From Lachnospiraceae bacterium UBA3386 (GTDB lineage: Bacteria; Bacillota; Clostridia; Lachnospirales; Lachnospiraceae), in NCBI GenBank assembly GCA_002358875.1, contig DEPS01000163.1:16847-54729 (forward strand): 37,883 bases of DNA, given 5' to 3'. The notes under the pieces were generated by a model that ran no database searches, had not been told where the DNA came from, and was given only the letters and a program-made list of their open reading frames with translations. Every line of letters begins with the position of its first letter. Positions within the stretch are counted from its first letter, which is position 1. Shown one piece after another: positions 17,914-25,071 of the stretch. The translations under genes and the position numbers were made by a program.

Positions 17914-18858
17914 ATGAAACCTTACGCCTTTGGAATTGATGTCGGCGGAACAACCGTAAAGTGCGGTTTTTTCAACGCTGACGGGACCTTCGTGGAAAAC
18001 TGGGAGATCACGACCCGCAAAGAAAACAACGGCGCACTGATCCTTCCCGACATTGCCGATGCGATTCGGGGAAAGCTCAAAGAGCACAAAGTCAGCCTTA
18101 AAGATGTAGAAGGCGTCGGAATCGGCGTTCCCGGGCCGGTCCTGGACGACGGAATCGTAAACGGCTGCGTCAACCTCGGCTGGGGCGTCTTTAATGTCGC
18201 TCAGGAGCTCTCCGGTCTCCTGGACGGCATCCGCGTAGCTGTTGGCAATGACGCCAATGTTGCAGCCCTGGGCGAGCAGTGGCGCGGCGGCGGCAAGGGC
18301 TATAAGAACGTTGTCATGGTGACGCTGGGAACCGGCGTCGGCGGCGGCATCATCATCGGCGGCAGGATCCTTCCCGGCGGCCACGGCGCGGCAGGCGAGA
18401 TCGGCCACATGCAGATGCGCAAAAATGAGACCGCTGTCTGCGGCTGCGGCAAAAAAGGCTGCCTTGAGCAGTATGCCTCCGCCACAGGTATCGTCCGAAT
18501 GGCCCACCTCGCTCTTGAGAAGGAGCGCAAACAGCCCAGCCTTCTGGACAATCAGGAGGTCACCAGCAAATCGATCTTCGACGCGGCAAAATCCGGCGAC
18601 GCAGCCGCCCTTGGACTTGTCGATACTCTCGGCGAGATGCTGGGCACCGCCCTTGCCCACATCACGGCCGTTGTGGATCCTGATGTCATCGTCATCGGCG
18701 GCGGCGTCTCCAAGGCCGGCCAGATCCTTCTCGACGCCATCGTCAAGCACTACCGCCCGGCAGCTTTCCATGCCTGCCGCGACACCGAGTTCAAGCTTGC
18801 CGTTCTGGGCAACGAGGCCGGTATGTACGGCGCTGTCCGCATGATCCTGAACAGCTGA
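17914..18858 (+). CDS. glcK: ROK-family glucokinase
   Basis: A 314-residue cytoplasmic kinase that phosphorylates glucose to glucose 6-phosphate with ATP, used when glucose enters or is released unphosphorylated. The N-terminus has the phosphate-binding motif FGIDVGGTTVKCGFF; the sugar-binding loop includes GNDANVAALGE with the catalytic Asp; then VTLGTGVGGGIIIGG, the glucose-contacting GEIGH, and the ROK zinc motif CGCGKKGCLEQYASATG. No DNA-binding domain is present, so it is an enzyme, not a ROK repressor. GAAGGGAG precedes the ATG. It is divergent from the diguanylate cyclase/EIIC gene, and a strong terminator follows. Length and motifs are all normal. Confidence 0.95.
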   Translation: MKPYAFGIDVGGTTVKCGFFNADGTFVENWEITTRKENNGALILPDIADAIRGKLKEHKVSLKDVEGVGIGVPGPVLDDGIVNGCVNLGWGVFNVAQELSGLLDGIRVAVGNDANVAALGEQWRGGGKGYKNVVMVTLGTGVGGGIIIGGRILPGGHGAAGEIGHMQMRKNETAVCGCGKKGCLEQYASATGIVRMAHLALEKERKQPSLLDNQEVTSKSIFDAAKSGDAAALGLVDTLGEMLGTALAHITAVVDPDVIVIGGGVSKAGQILLDAIVKHYRPAAFHACRDTEFKLAVLGNEAGMYGAVRMILNS

Positions 18859-18904
18859 TCGCGCCCGGCATTCCCCCGCATCAGCATTAGACCGCATCAA
18901 TATA

Positions 18905-18954
18905 AAACAGCGGCCATGCAGGAGCATCTCTGCTCCCGCACGGCCGCTGTTTTT
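18905..18954. terminator. Terminator between glcK and sstT
   Basis: An outer stem AACAGCGGCC/GGCCGCTGTT encloses a second arm (GGAGCA against TGCTCC), with a T run on the plus side and TTTT on the minus side. It probably serves both convergent genes. Confidence 0.85.
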
Positions 18955-19018
18955 GTCAGCCGCATATACTGCTAAAATCTTTTCTTCACTTACGCAGGCT
19001 GCCGCCTCGCCCTTTTTC

Positions 19019-20521
19019 TTATTCCGGATTCCGGTTCTTCTGCGGATTCCGGGGTCTGCGCGATTTATATGTGTTCTGCGGATTTCGATTCTTCCGGCGG
19101 CCCTGGGAATTTTGTGTCTCACCAAAAGCCTGCCCATCCCTTGAAAAATTCTGGTCCTGCTGTCCGTTCCTCGACTGCTTATTTCTCCGGGAATCGCCCG
19201 CAGGCCTGTTTCTCCGGCCATCCTGCGAATGCTCCTGAGCATCCGCACTGCGGCGATCGGCATCTGCTGCCGGCTTTCCGCCCAGGATCTCCGGCAGCGG
19301 ACGACCCTCCTTGCGCCACTGGGCATACTCCGCCGTAGCGGCAAAAAGCACGTCGCCGGAGGAATTGAGGGCGGTCTCAACGCTGTCCTGCACCACGCCG
19401 ATAATGAATCCCACGCCGACGACCTGCATGGCTACGTCATTGGAGATACCAAAGAGCGAGCAGGCCATGGGGATCAAAAGGAGCGAGCCTCCCGCCACGC
19501 CGGATGCGCCGCAGGCTGCAAGAGCGGACAGAACAGAGAGAAGCAAAGCAGTTGCAAAATCCACACGGATGCCCATCGTATTGGCAGCCGCCAGTGTCAT
19601 GATCGTGATGGTAATGGCCGCCCCGTCCATATTGATGGTCGCGCCCAGAGGGATCGAAACGGAGTATACATCCTTGTCCAGGCCAAGTCTCTCGCAGAGC
19701 TCCATATTGACAGGAATATTGGCCGCGGAGCTTCTGGTAAAAAAGGCCGTGAAACCGCTCTCGCGAAGGCATTTCCATACCAGCGGATAAGGATTGGCCC
19801 TCAGAATCAGGCCGACAATGATCGGGTTGATGATCAGCGAAACGGTGAGCATACAGCCGACAAGGAGAACCAGGAGCTTGCCGTAGCTCATGAAGGTCTT
19901 AAACCCGCTTCCGGTGACCGTGGAGAAAACCAGGCCGCAGATACCAAAAGGCGCCAGATTGATGATCCAGTGCACGCACTGGGACACGGCATCAGAAATA
20001 TCCGAGAGAAACCTGCGGGTGGTATTGGAAGCCGCTTTTTTAAGCGCCATACCCATCGCTGCCGCCCAGAACAGGATACCCATATAGTTCGCGCTTGCGG
20101 TCGCCTGAACCGGATTGACAATAATATTCATCAGCAGGTTTTTGAGGACCTCTCCCAGCCCGCCCGGCGCTGCCTGCTCAACACCCTCTGCGACGAGCGA
20201 GAGCGTCTGCGGGAAGAGAAAGCTGAAAAACACTGCGATAAAAGCGGCAAGAAAGGTGGTGAGCATATACAGGAAGATCACCATGCCGAACCGTCCGTCG
20301 AGCTTGGATGACCCCTGGCAGAGCGAGCTCATGACGAGTACCGCGACCAGGACCGGAGCGATAGACTTCAGAGCCCCGACGAACAGATCGCCCAGGATAC
20401 CGATAAAAGCCGCCTTGGGGACAAGGACCGCCAGAATGGCTCCTACGACAATTCCGATCGCGATCCGCGCGACCAGGCTCGTTTCCAAATACTTACGTAC
20501 AGCAGCTTTCAAAGCATTCAT
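19019..20521 (-). CDS. sstT: Serine/threonine:sodium symporter (SstT type) with basic C-terminal tail
   Basis: A 500-residue dicarboxylate/amino acid:cation symporter (DAACS family). The first about 410 residues hold the usual eight membrane helices and two re-entrant loops, with TRSSAANIPVNMELCERLGL, PLGATINMDGAAITI and ACGASGVAGGSLLLIP matching SstT, which imports serine and threonine with sodium. The last about 90 residues are unlike normal SstT (about 405-414 residues): hydrophilic, rich in Arg, Asn, Gln and Asp, with RNPQ-like repeats. The frame is intact through the tail, so this is an extension and not a frameshift I can see. AAAGGGGG precedes the ATG. The tail should be cytoplasmic; its role is unknown. 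Confidence 0.88.
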   Translation of the reverse strand: MNALKAAVRKYLETSLVARIAIGIVVGAILAVLVPKAAFIGILGDLFVGALKSIAPVLVAVLVMSSLCQGSSKLDGRFGMVIFLYMLTTFLAAFIAVFFSFLFPQTLSLVAEGVEQAAPGGLGEVLKNLLMNIIVNPVQATASANYMGILFWAAAMGMALKKAASNTTRRFLSDISDAVSQCVHWIINLAPFGICGLVFSTVTGSGFKTFMSYGKLLVLLVGCMLTVSLIINPIIVGLILRANPYPLVWKCLRESGFTAFFTRSSAANIPVNMELCERLGLDKDVYSVSIPLGATINMDGAAITITIMTLAAANTMGIRVDFATALLLSVLSALAACGASGVAGGSLLLIPMACSLFGISNDVAMQVVGVGFIIGVVQDSVETALNSSGDVLFAATAEYAQWRKEGRPLPEILGGKPAADADRRSADAQEHSQDGRRNRPAGDSRRNKQSRNGQQDQNFSRDGQAFGETQNSQGRRKNRNPQNTYKSRRPRNPQKNRNPE

Positions 20522-20585
20522 TTGTATTTTCCCCCTTTATAAAAATGCTTTATTTGACAAATTTCAGTACGCTTAGATGTGACTT

Positions 20586-20611
20586 CAGACTGGCTGCAAG
20601 GAACCAGTCTG
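20586..20611. repeat. Short hairpin upstream of sstT
   Basis: CAGACTGG and CCAGTCTG form a perfect 8-base-pair stem with a 10-base loop. No T run follows on either strand, so it is not an obvious terminator. It lies between DUF554 and sstT beside a tandem repeat. Confidence 0.6.
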
Positions 20612-20621
20612 TCAATGAGAC

Positions 20622-20730
20622 ATTGCCCGGGATCCAATTTCCCGGCTTTTCGAAGAGAGATTGCCCGGGATTCAATGTTCCGGTCTGCCGAAGAGAAATT
20701 GCCCGGGATTAAATGTTCCGGTCTGCCGGA
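20622..20730. repeat. Three tandem 38-base repeats
   Basis: Units start at 20622, 20660 and 20698; each begins ATTGCCCGGG and contains CCGG..CTG/TT..CGAAGAGA. Units 2 and 3 are closer to each other than to unit 1, and the third is cut at 33 bases. They abut the stop codon of the DUF554 gene and have no unique spacers, so this is a tandem duplication. Confidence 0.9.
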
Positions 20731-20735
20731 CCGCC

Positions 20736-21464
20736 TCAGCTCAGCAGAGGCAGCACGAAATTCGACCAGATCCAGCTCAGAGGCATGACGAGGATCATGG
20801 CCGGGATCATGTCTGCCGTCGGAAACATTTTGACCCTGACGATGCGGAAGCCGATCAAAAAGACAATGAGGCCGCCGCAGGCCTTGAAATCGCCGATCAT
20901 CTCAGGAGTCGTCATCGGGTAGATCAACCCCGCGAGGAAGAAGAGCAGCAGGAAGATGACGAGCTGGGGAATGGCAATAAAAGAGACCACCACGCCCAGG
21001 GAGCAGGCAAAGATCAGCGCCGTCGGCAGATCAAGTATGGATTTTGCCATGAGGATGCTCTGATCCCCGTTCATTCCAGAGACAATGGAGCCGTAAATGC
21101 CGGTGCCGCTTGCGCAGAAAAGCACGATCACCGTCGTGAGCCGCATCCCGAACTCCTTCTCCGAAAGGCCTTTTGGCGCGCTGACGAAACGCCCGATCAG
21201 CTTCTGCATCATAAGCCCTCCGGCATTGATCCTGTCTCCAAGGTGAATAAGAAGTCCCAGGCTCGTTCCCAGAATCATAGCCAGGATCACAGCCGGCATA
21301 TTGGCCATCTGCCCGATGGAACTTATACCCATACACATGGCACAGCCCCCGAAGACCATATTGAGATTTTCCTTAAAGGACTCGCTGATCCGGTCACCTG
21401 CCGCCGCCCCCAAAAATCCGCCGATCACAACAGCTGCCACATTCACAATGATCCCAATCGGCAT
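20736..21464 (-). CDS. DUF554-family membrane protein
   Basis: A 242-residue membrane protein of the DUF554 (YqgA/YdfK) family, whose function is not established. It begins MPIGIIVNVAAVVIGGFLGAA and has about six to seven hydrophobic segments, with the conserved MGISSIGQM, LGTSLGLLIHLGDRI and GISSI/ASGTGIYGSI regions typical of the family. I chose the ATG at 21462-21464 because GGAGGGG lies just upstream; an earlier in-frame start would add only a basic stretch. It precedes sstT in the same direction, separated by 214 bases with a hairpin and the tandem repeat, so joint transcription is possible but not shown. Confidence 0.88.
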   Translation of the reverse strand: MPIGIIVNVAAVVIGGFLGAAAGDRISESFKENLNMVFGGCAMCMGISSIGQMANMPAVILAMILGTSLGLLIHLGDRINAGGLMMQKLIGRFVSAPKGLSEKEFGMRLTTVIVLFCASGTGIYGSIVSGMNGDQSILMAKSILDLPTALIFACSLGVVVSFIAIPQLVIFLLLFFLAGLIYPMTTPEMIGDFKACGGLIVFLIGFRIVRVKMFPTADMIPAMILVMPLSWIWSNFVLPLLS

Positions 21465-21589
21465 CCTGCCCCTCCTTCCACAATGTCTCTTAAGCATTTA
21501 AACAGTTCTCAATATTCTATCAGGCAATCTCTATTTATGCAAGAATTGTCCGTAAACAAAGATTTTTCACCATGCCACACTGCTGCCTC

Positions 21590-21648
21590 AAATTCAATAC
21601 CCCGTGAACAGTAACTGTCTCCGTTACTATTCACGGGGTACTGAATTG
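21590..21648. repeat. Long imperfect inverted repeat
   Basis: Two 25-base arms (AATTCAATACCCCGTGAA.. and its near complement) with two mismatches enclose a 7-base loop. No T run follows on either strand. Together with the next element it fills most of the 21465-21736 gap. Confidence 0.85.
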
Positions 21649-21656
21649 AACTGCGT

Positions 21657-21708
21657 AAATCCCATCGCGTATTGCGATAACAAAGCTGCGCTTTGTTGAA
21701 TGGGATTT
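21657..21708. repeat. Three-way-junction-like palindromic element
   Basis: Outer arms AAATCCCAT (21657-21665) and ATGGGATTT (21700-21708) enclose two inner hairpins: TCGC/GCGA (21665-21677) and AACAAAG/CTTTGTT (21679-21697). The layout suggests a folded RNA or a mobile palindromic repeat. Confidence 0.7.
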
Positions 21709-21736
21709 TCGCAAGTTCCTGTTCACTCTCAAGTAT

Positions 21737-23194
21737 TCATTTTTCAGAGGCACTGCCGTTGAGCATCCTTTCAAGTTCTGCGCCTCCGTACGCAAGGTAT
21801 TCCTGAACAAAGTCATCCCATTCGGAGACGGGGCGCGTTCCCACGATCATATTTAAAAGATTTTCTTCCACAAAGCTGTTTACCGAAGGAGCCAGATCGG
21901 CAAATTCCTTGTTCGGTGTCATATATGAAGTCGGATCAAAGCAAATTTCCGCTCCTTTTATGTTGTCCTGCATCCTGAGAAACTCCCGGTAAAGTGTCTC
22001 ATTCTTCCGAACGCGGGTCTGACGCCAGTAGATCCCGTAATCATCGGTAATGGTGCCGGTCAGGTAGGTATTGGCATTCCCCCGCTCGTCAGTGAATGCC
22101 GGGTTGATGGGTTCGTATTCATTTTCACCGATCACCCGATAATGAATACCCTCTTCTCCGATACAGAGCCATCTGAAGGTATCTTTAGACGCCACTCTGG
22201 CGTTCATCCAGGCCATTGCCGCATCCGCCTTCCTGCTGACTCTCGGAATAACGACAACCTGCTGCGGTCCCCGTACCATCGGCATACGGCTCTTGCCTTC
22301 CGCGTTTTTCAGCGGCGGCAGGTATGCAAAAGAAGCCTCCGGAAAGTTTTTACGAATCGTCTCGGATGCCGAAGGTTCATTCCACCAATACACTCTGTAA
22401 GCGAGCGCATTGCCGGACATGAATTTCTCTGTACAGGTATTATCGCTGTTTTGAGCCCATTCGATATCCAGAAGACCCTCTTCATACAAATCATGCATAT
22501 ATTCAACATATTCCCGCGCACCAGGTGTTGTCGGACGGCCATGGATCCCATCTTCGGTTTCGTTCCAGACATTACTGATGCCAAAGGCACCGGCAATCTC
22601 ATCAACAATAGCGCCATGCCCCGCGAAAGGGATGATGCCCAAGCGATCCCGCACCAGGGTCAGGGCTTCTTTCAGCTCCTCCAGGGTTTCCGGCATTTTA
22701 TCCACCCCGGCCTCTTTCAGCAGGTCAGTCCGCACACGCAGTCCGGAAGTGTAGTTTTCCGTACTCAGCCGGAAGGGAATTGCCATGATATCCCCGTCGA
22801 CCGTGACACTGGACCACAAGCTGCTGTCCGTTCCCGCCAGCAGCGCCTGCCCTTCCCTCTCCAAAAGGGAATTAAGCGGCAGATACGCGCCGCTCGATAC
22901 TGTGGCGGCAAAAGTGTCATAATTCATGCTAATGACGTCGTAGACATCCGAATCTCCGGCGGCCAGGATCGCCATCAGCTTAAGGACCACTCCCGACGCG
23001 TTATCATGAGGCAGCATCTCATACTCCACATGAACACCGGTCGCCTCTTCAACAGCAAGAGCGGCAGGATCCGTGTCGGGATCGGTTTCCTCGTATCCGA
23101 TCAGCATGCGAAGCGACGTATCATCTGCCAAAGAAGGAAGACAAAATGCGGCCAGTACGGCGAGACATAGTATTAGAGATATAAGTTTTTTCAT
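21737..23194 (-). CDS. Sugar ABC transporter solute-binding protein (LplA/YtcQ type)
   Basis: A 485-residue extracytoplasmic binding protein of family 1. Residues 1-23 are a Sec signal peptide (MKKLISLILCLAVLAAFCLPSLA). The Cys at 18 is in LAAFC, which does not match the usual lipobox, so lipid anchoring is doubtful. The mature part has family features: YEETDPDTDPAALAVEEATGV, AAGDSDVYDVISMNY, ETLEELKEALTLVRD. Such proteins bind oligosaccharides and hand them to a paired permease. The short distance from AAAGGA to the ATG (about 3 bases) is unusual. It is last in the operon after both permeases, 96 bases from the second, with a small inverted repeat (GAGTCAA/TTGACTC) between. The sugar is unknown. 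Confidence 0.88.
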   Translation of the reverse strand: MKKLISLILCLAVLAAFCLPSLADDTSLRMLIGYEETDPDTDPAALAVEEATGVHVEYEMLPHDNASGVVLKLMAILAAGDSDVYDVISMNYDTFAATVSSGAYLPLNSLLEREGQALLAGTDSSLWSSVTVDGDIMAIPFRLSTENYTSGLRVRTDLLKEAGVDKMPETLEELKEALTLVRDRLGIIPFAGHGAIVDEIAGAFGISNVWNETEDGIHGRPTTPGAREYVEYMHDLYEEGLLDIEWAQNSDNTCTEKFMSGNALAYRVYWWNEPSASETIRKNFPEASFAYLPPLKNAEGKSRMPMVRGPQQVVVIPRVSRKADAAMAWMNARVASKDTFRWLCIGEEGIHYRVIGENEYEPINPAFTDERGNANTYLTGTITDDYGIYWRQTRVRKNETLYREFLRMQDNIKGAEICFDPTSYMTPNKEFADLAPSVNSFVEENLLNMIVGTRPVSEWDDFVQEYLAYGGAELERMLNGSASEK

Positions 23195-23290
23195 ATTCCT
23201 TTTTCACTTCCTGAGACCGAGTCAATGCGGCCTGTTTTCGTTGACTCACTTCCGGGGACAGTCCGCAACGAGTGACTTCGATGATCCGGA

Positions 23291-24160
23291 TCATTCCTTC
23301 ATTGCTCCGGTCATCAAACCATCTTTTAAAAACCGGTGCAGTACCGGAAACAAGAGACAGATGGGCAGCGCGGAGATCACGATACAGGCAGCCGTGACGC
23401 TCTGTCCCGTGGCTTCTCCGACACCCGCCCCTTCCCGCAAGGCGGTAAACACATCATTTGATGCGGAGATTGTTTCCCGCAGCACCAGCTGCAGGCTCTT
23501 CAGGCTCTGGTTTGTGGTAAACATCATCGAGGTAAAATAATTATTCCAGTAATCGACAATATAAAACAGAGCAATGACAGCCACTGTCGATTTCGAAAGG
23601 GGCAGCACGATATACCAAAGGGCTGTAAACGGGCCCGCACCATCCAGCATTGCGGATTCCTCCAACTCTTTCGGTATCGACTCAAAAGTATTCTTCAGCA
23701 CCAGCATATTGGCAACGTTGAAGATCCCGGCCAGATACAGGATATGAAACGTATTCACCAGATGCAGCCGGCTCATGGTGATATATGTTGAAATCTTTCC
23801 CCCGGAAAAATACATAGCAAAAACAGCGAGCGTGAGCAGAAATTTTTGGCCGCGGAGATAGGGTTTGCTCAGCGCGTAAGCGAATCCCACCGTCGAGATG
23901 ACCCCAAGCAGTGTTCCCAGAGCGGTGAACGCCAGCGTATTGATGAAAGCCTGTCTGAAGCGTTCATTTTGCAGGACAAAGTGGTAGGCATCCCAGTGTA
24001 GATCACTGAAGTCGGGCAGGATCCCGACACTGCCGCTCAAAGTCGCGCTTTTCGAGGCAACAGAGCGGGAAAAGACCATCAACAGCGGAATCAAAACAAG
24101 CGCCGCCAAAAGAGCAGTGAACAGATTAACAGCAATGCGCCCGCGTGTGAACCTCTTCAT
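23291..24160 (-). CDS. Sugar ABC transporter permease (YtcP/LplC type)
   Basis: A 289-residue inner-membrane permease with six hydrophobic segments and the EAA loop ELEESAMLDGAGPFTALWYIVLPLSKS (about 180-206), which contacts the ATPase. It ends LKDGLMTGAMKE, close to the usual FVKGMMVGAVKG end of this family. The ATG at 24158-24160 shares its A with the TGA of the preceding permease and has AAGGGG upstream; two GTG codons just before are less likely. It works with the other permease and the binding protein. No ABC ATPase gene is in the operon, as is usual for this family, where a shared MsmX-like ATPase serves many importers. Confidence 0.9.
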   Translation of the reverse strand: MKRFTRGRIAVNLFTALLAALVLIPLLMVFSRSVASKSATLSGSVGILPDFSDLHWDAYHFVLQNERFRQAFINTLAFTALGTLLGVISTVGFAYALSKPYLRGQKFLLTLAVFAMYFSGGKISTYITMSRLHLVNTFHILYLAGIFNVANMLVLKNTFESIPKELEESAMLDGAGPFTALWYIVLPLSKSTVAVIALFYIVDYWNNYFTSMMFTTNQSLKSLQLVLRETISASNDVFTALREGAGVGEATGQSVTAACIVISALPICLLFPVLHRFLKDGLMTGAMKE

Positions 24161-25071
24161 CACCACAGCCCCTTTCGGAAGAACCGTTTCATGCAGAAAT
24201 GGGCTCCCATCACAAATGCGAAAGCAGTCAGGGATTCAAGCAGTCCGGCAGCAACAGAAAGACTGTATTTCCCGCCGCCAAGACCTTCACGGTAGACAAA
24301 GGAGCCGATAACGTCCGCCGTTTCGTAAACCGAGGGGTTGTACATGGCAAGGATCTGCTCAGTACTCGAAGTGACCATATTTCCGAGCCACAGCGTCAGT
24401 GTCAACAGTGTAACCGGTATAAGCTCCGGCAGGGTAATATAGATGATCTGCTGCAGGCGGTTGGCTCCATCAATCTGCGCCGCCTCAAAACGCTCCGGAT
24501 CCAGGCGGGTCAGCGCCGCAAGATAGAGCAAGGTGTTCCAGCCGAGATCTTTATAGCCTTCCGTCAGTACCAATACCAGCCGGAACCAGCGGTTGGTGTA
24601 GAAATTCACAGCGCTTGCGCCCAATGCAGTGATGACCGCATTAACCGGACCGCCGCGGACAGCCAAAAACCCGACAAAAAGCCCATGAATCACCACATAA
24701 GAGAGAAAATGCGGCAGGTAAAGCACGGTCATGCTCATACGGCGAAACCATTTGCAGGCGATCTCATTCAGAATCAACGCCAGCAGAATCGACAGCGGAA
24801 ACAATGCCACCAGCTTGATGAGTCCGATTTCGAAGGTATTGCGGATCACGCGCAAAAATTGTGGCCGCGTAAACATCTGACGAAAATACTTCAGACCAAC
24901 CCATGGACCTCCACCGGTGAACAGGTTATAATCCCGGAAGGCGATCTGTATGCCGGCAAGCGGCATCAGCCGAAAGCACAGGATCCACAGAAGCCCGGGA
25001 ATCAGCATCAGATAAAGCGTCCAACTGCCGCGAGGCATTCCTCGACGATACTTTTGAGGATCGGATCTCAT
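24160..25071 (-). CDS. Sugar ABC transporter permease (LplB/YteP type)
   Basis: A 303-residue permease with six membrane segments. The N-terminal signature LMLIPGLLWILCFRLMPLAGIQIAFRDYN is the mark of LplB/YteP proteins. The EAA loop reads RFEAAQIDGANRLQQIIYITLPELIP (about 190-215). The start codon overlaps the stop of the MATE/GHKL gene by four bases (ATGA), so translation of the two is coupled. Its own stop overlaps the next permease start by one base. The tight packing with a MATE-ATPase fusion is not usual for this family. Confidence 0.92.
   Translation of the reverse strand: MRSDPQKYRRGMPRGSWTLYLMLIPGLLWILCFRLMPLAGIQIAFRDYNLFTGGGPWVGLKYFRQMFTRPQFLRVIRNTFEIGLIKLVALFPLSILLALILNEIACKWFRRMSMTVLYLPHFLSYVVIHGLFVGFLAVRGGPVNAVITALGASAVNFYTNRWFRLVLVLTEGYKDLGWNTLLYLAALTRLDPERFEAAQIDGANRLQQIIYITLPELIPVTLLTLTLWLGNMVTSSTEQILAMYNPSVYETADVIGSFVYREGLGGGKYSLSVAAGLLESLTAFAFVMGAHFCMKRFFRKGLW

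Noticed and set aside
17740..19380. Long minus-strand open frame of 546 codons opposite glucokinase
   Set aside because: It is the antisense of an intact ROK glucokinase and of the end of sstT, has low-complexity Ala/Asp composition and no ribosome binding site.
20622..20730. CRISPR-like repeats of 38 bases
   Set aside because: The units directly adjoin each other with no unique spacers, only three copies exist, and no cas gene is near.
21657..21708. Cloverleaf-like fold as a tRNA
   Set aside because: No T-loop GTTCGA, no D-arm consensus and wrong arm sizes.
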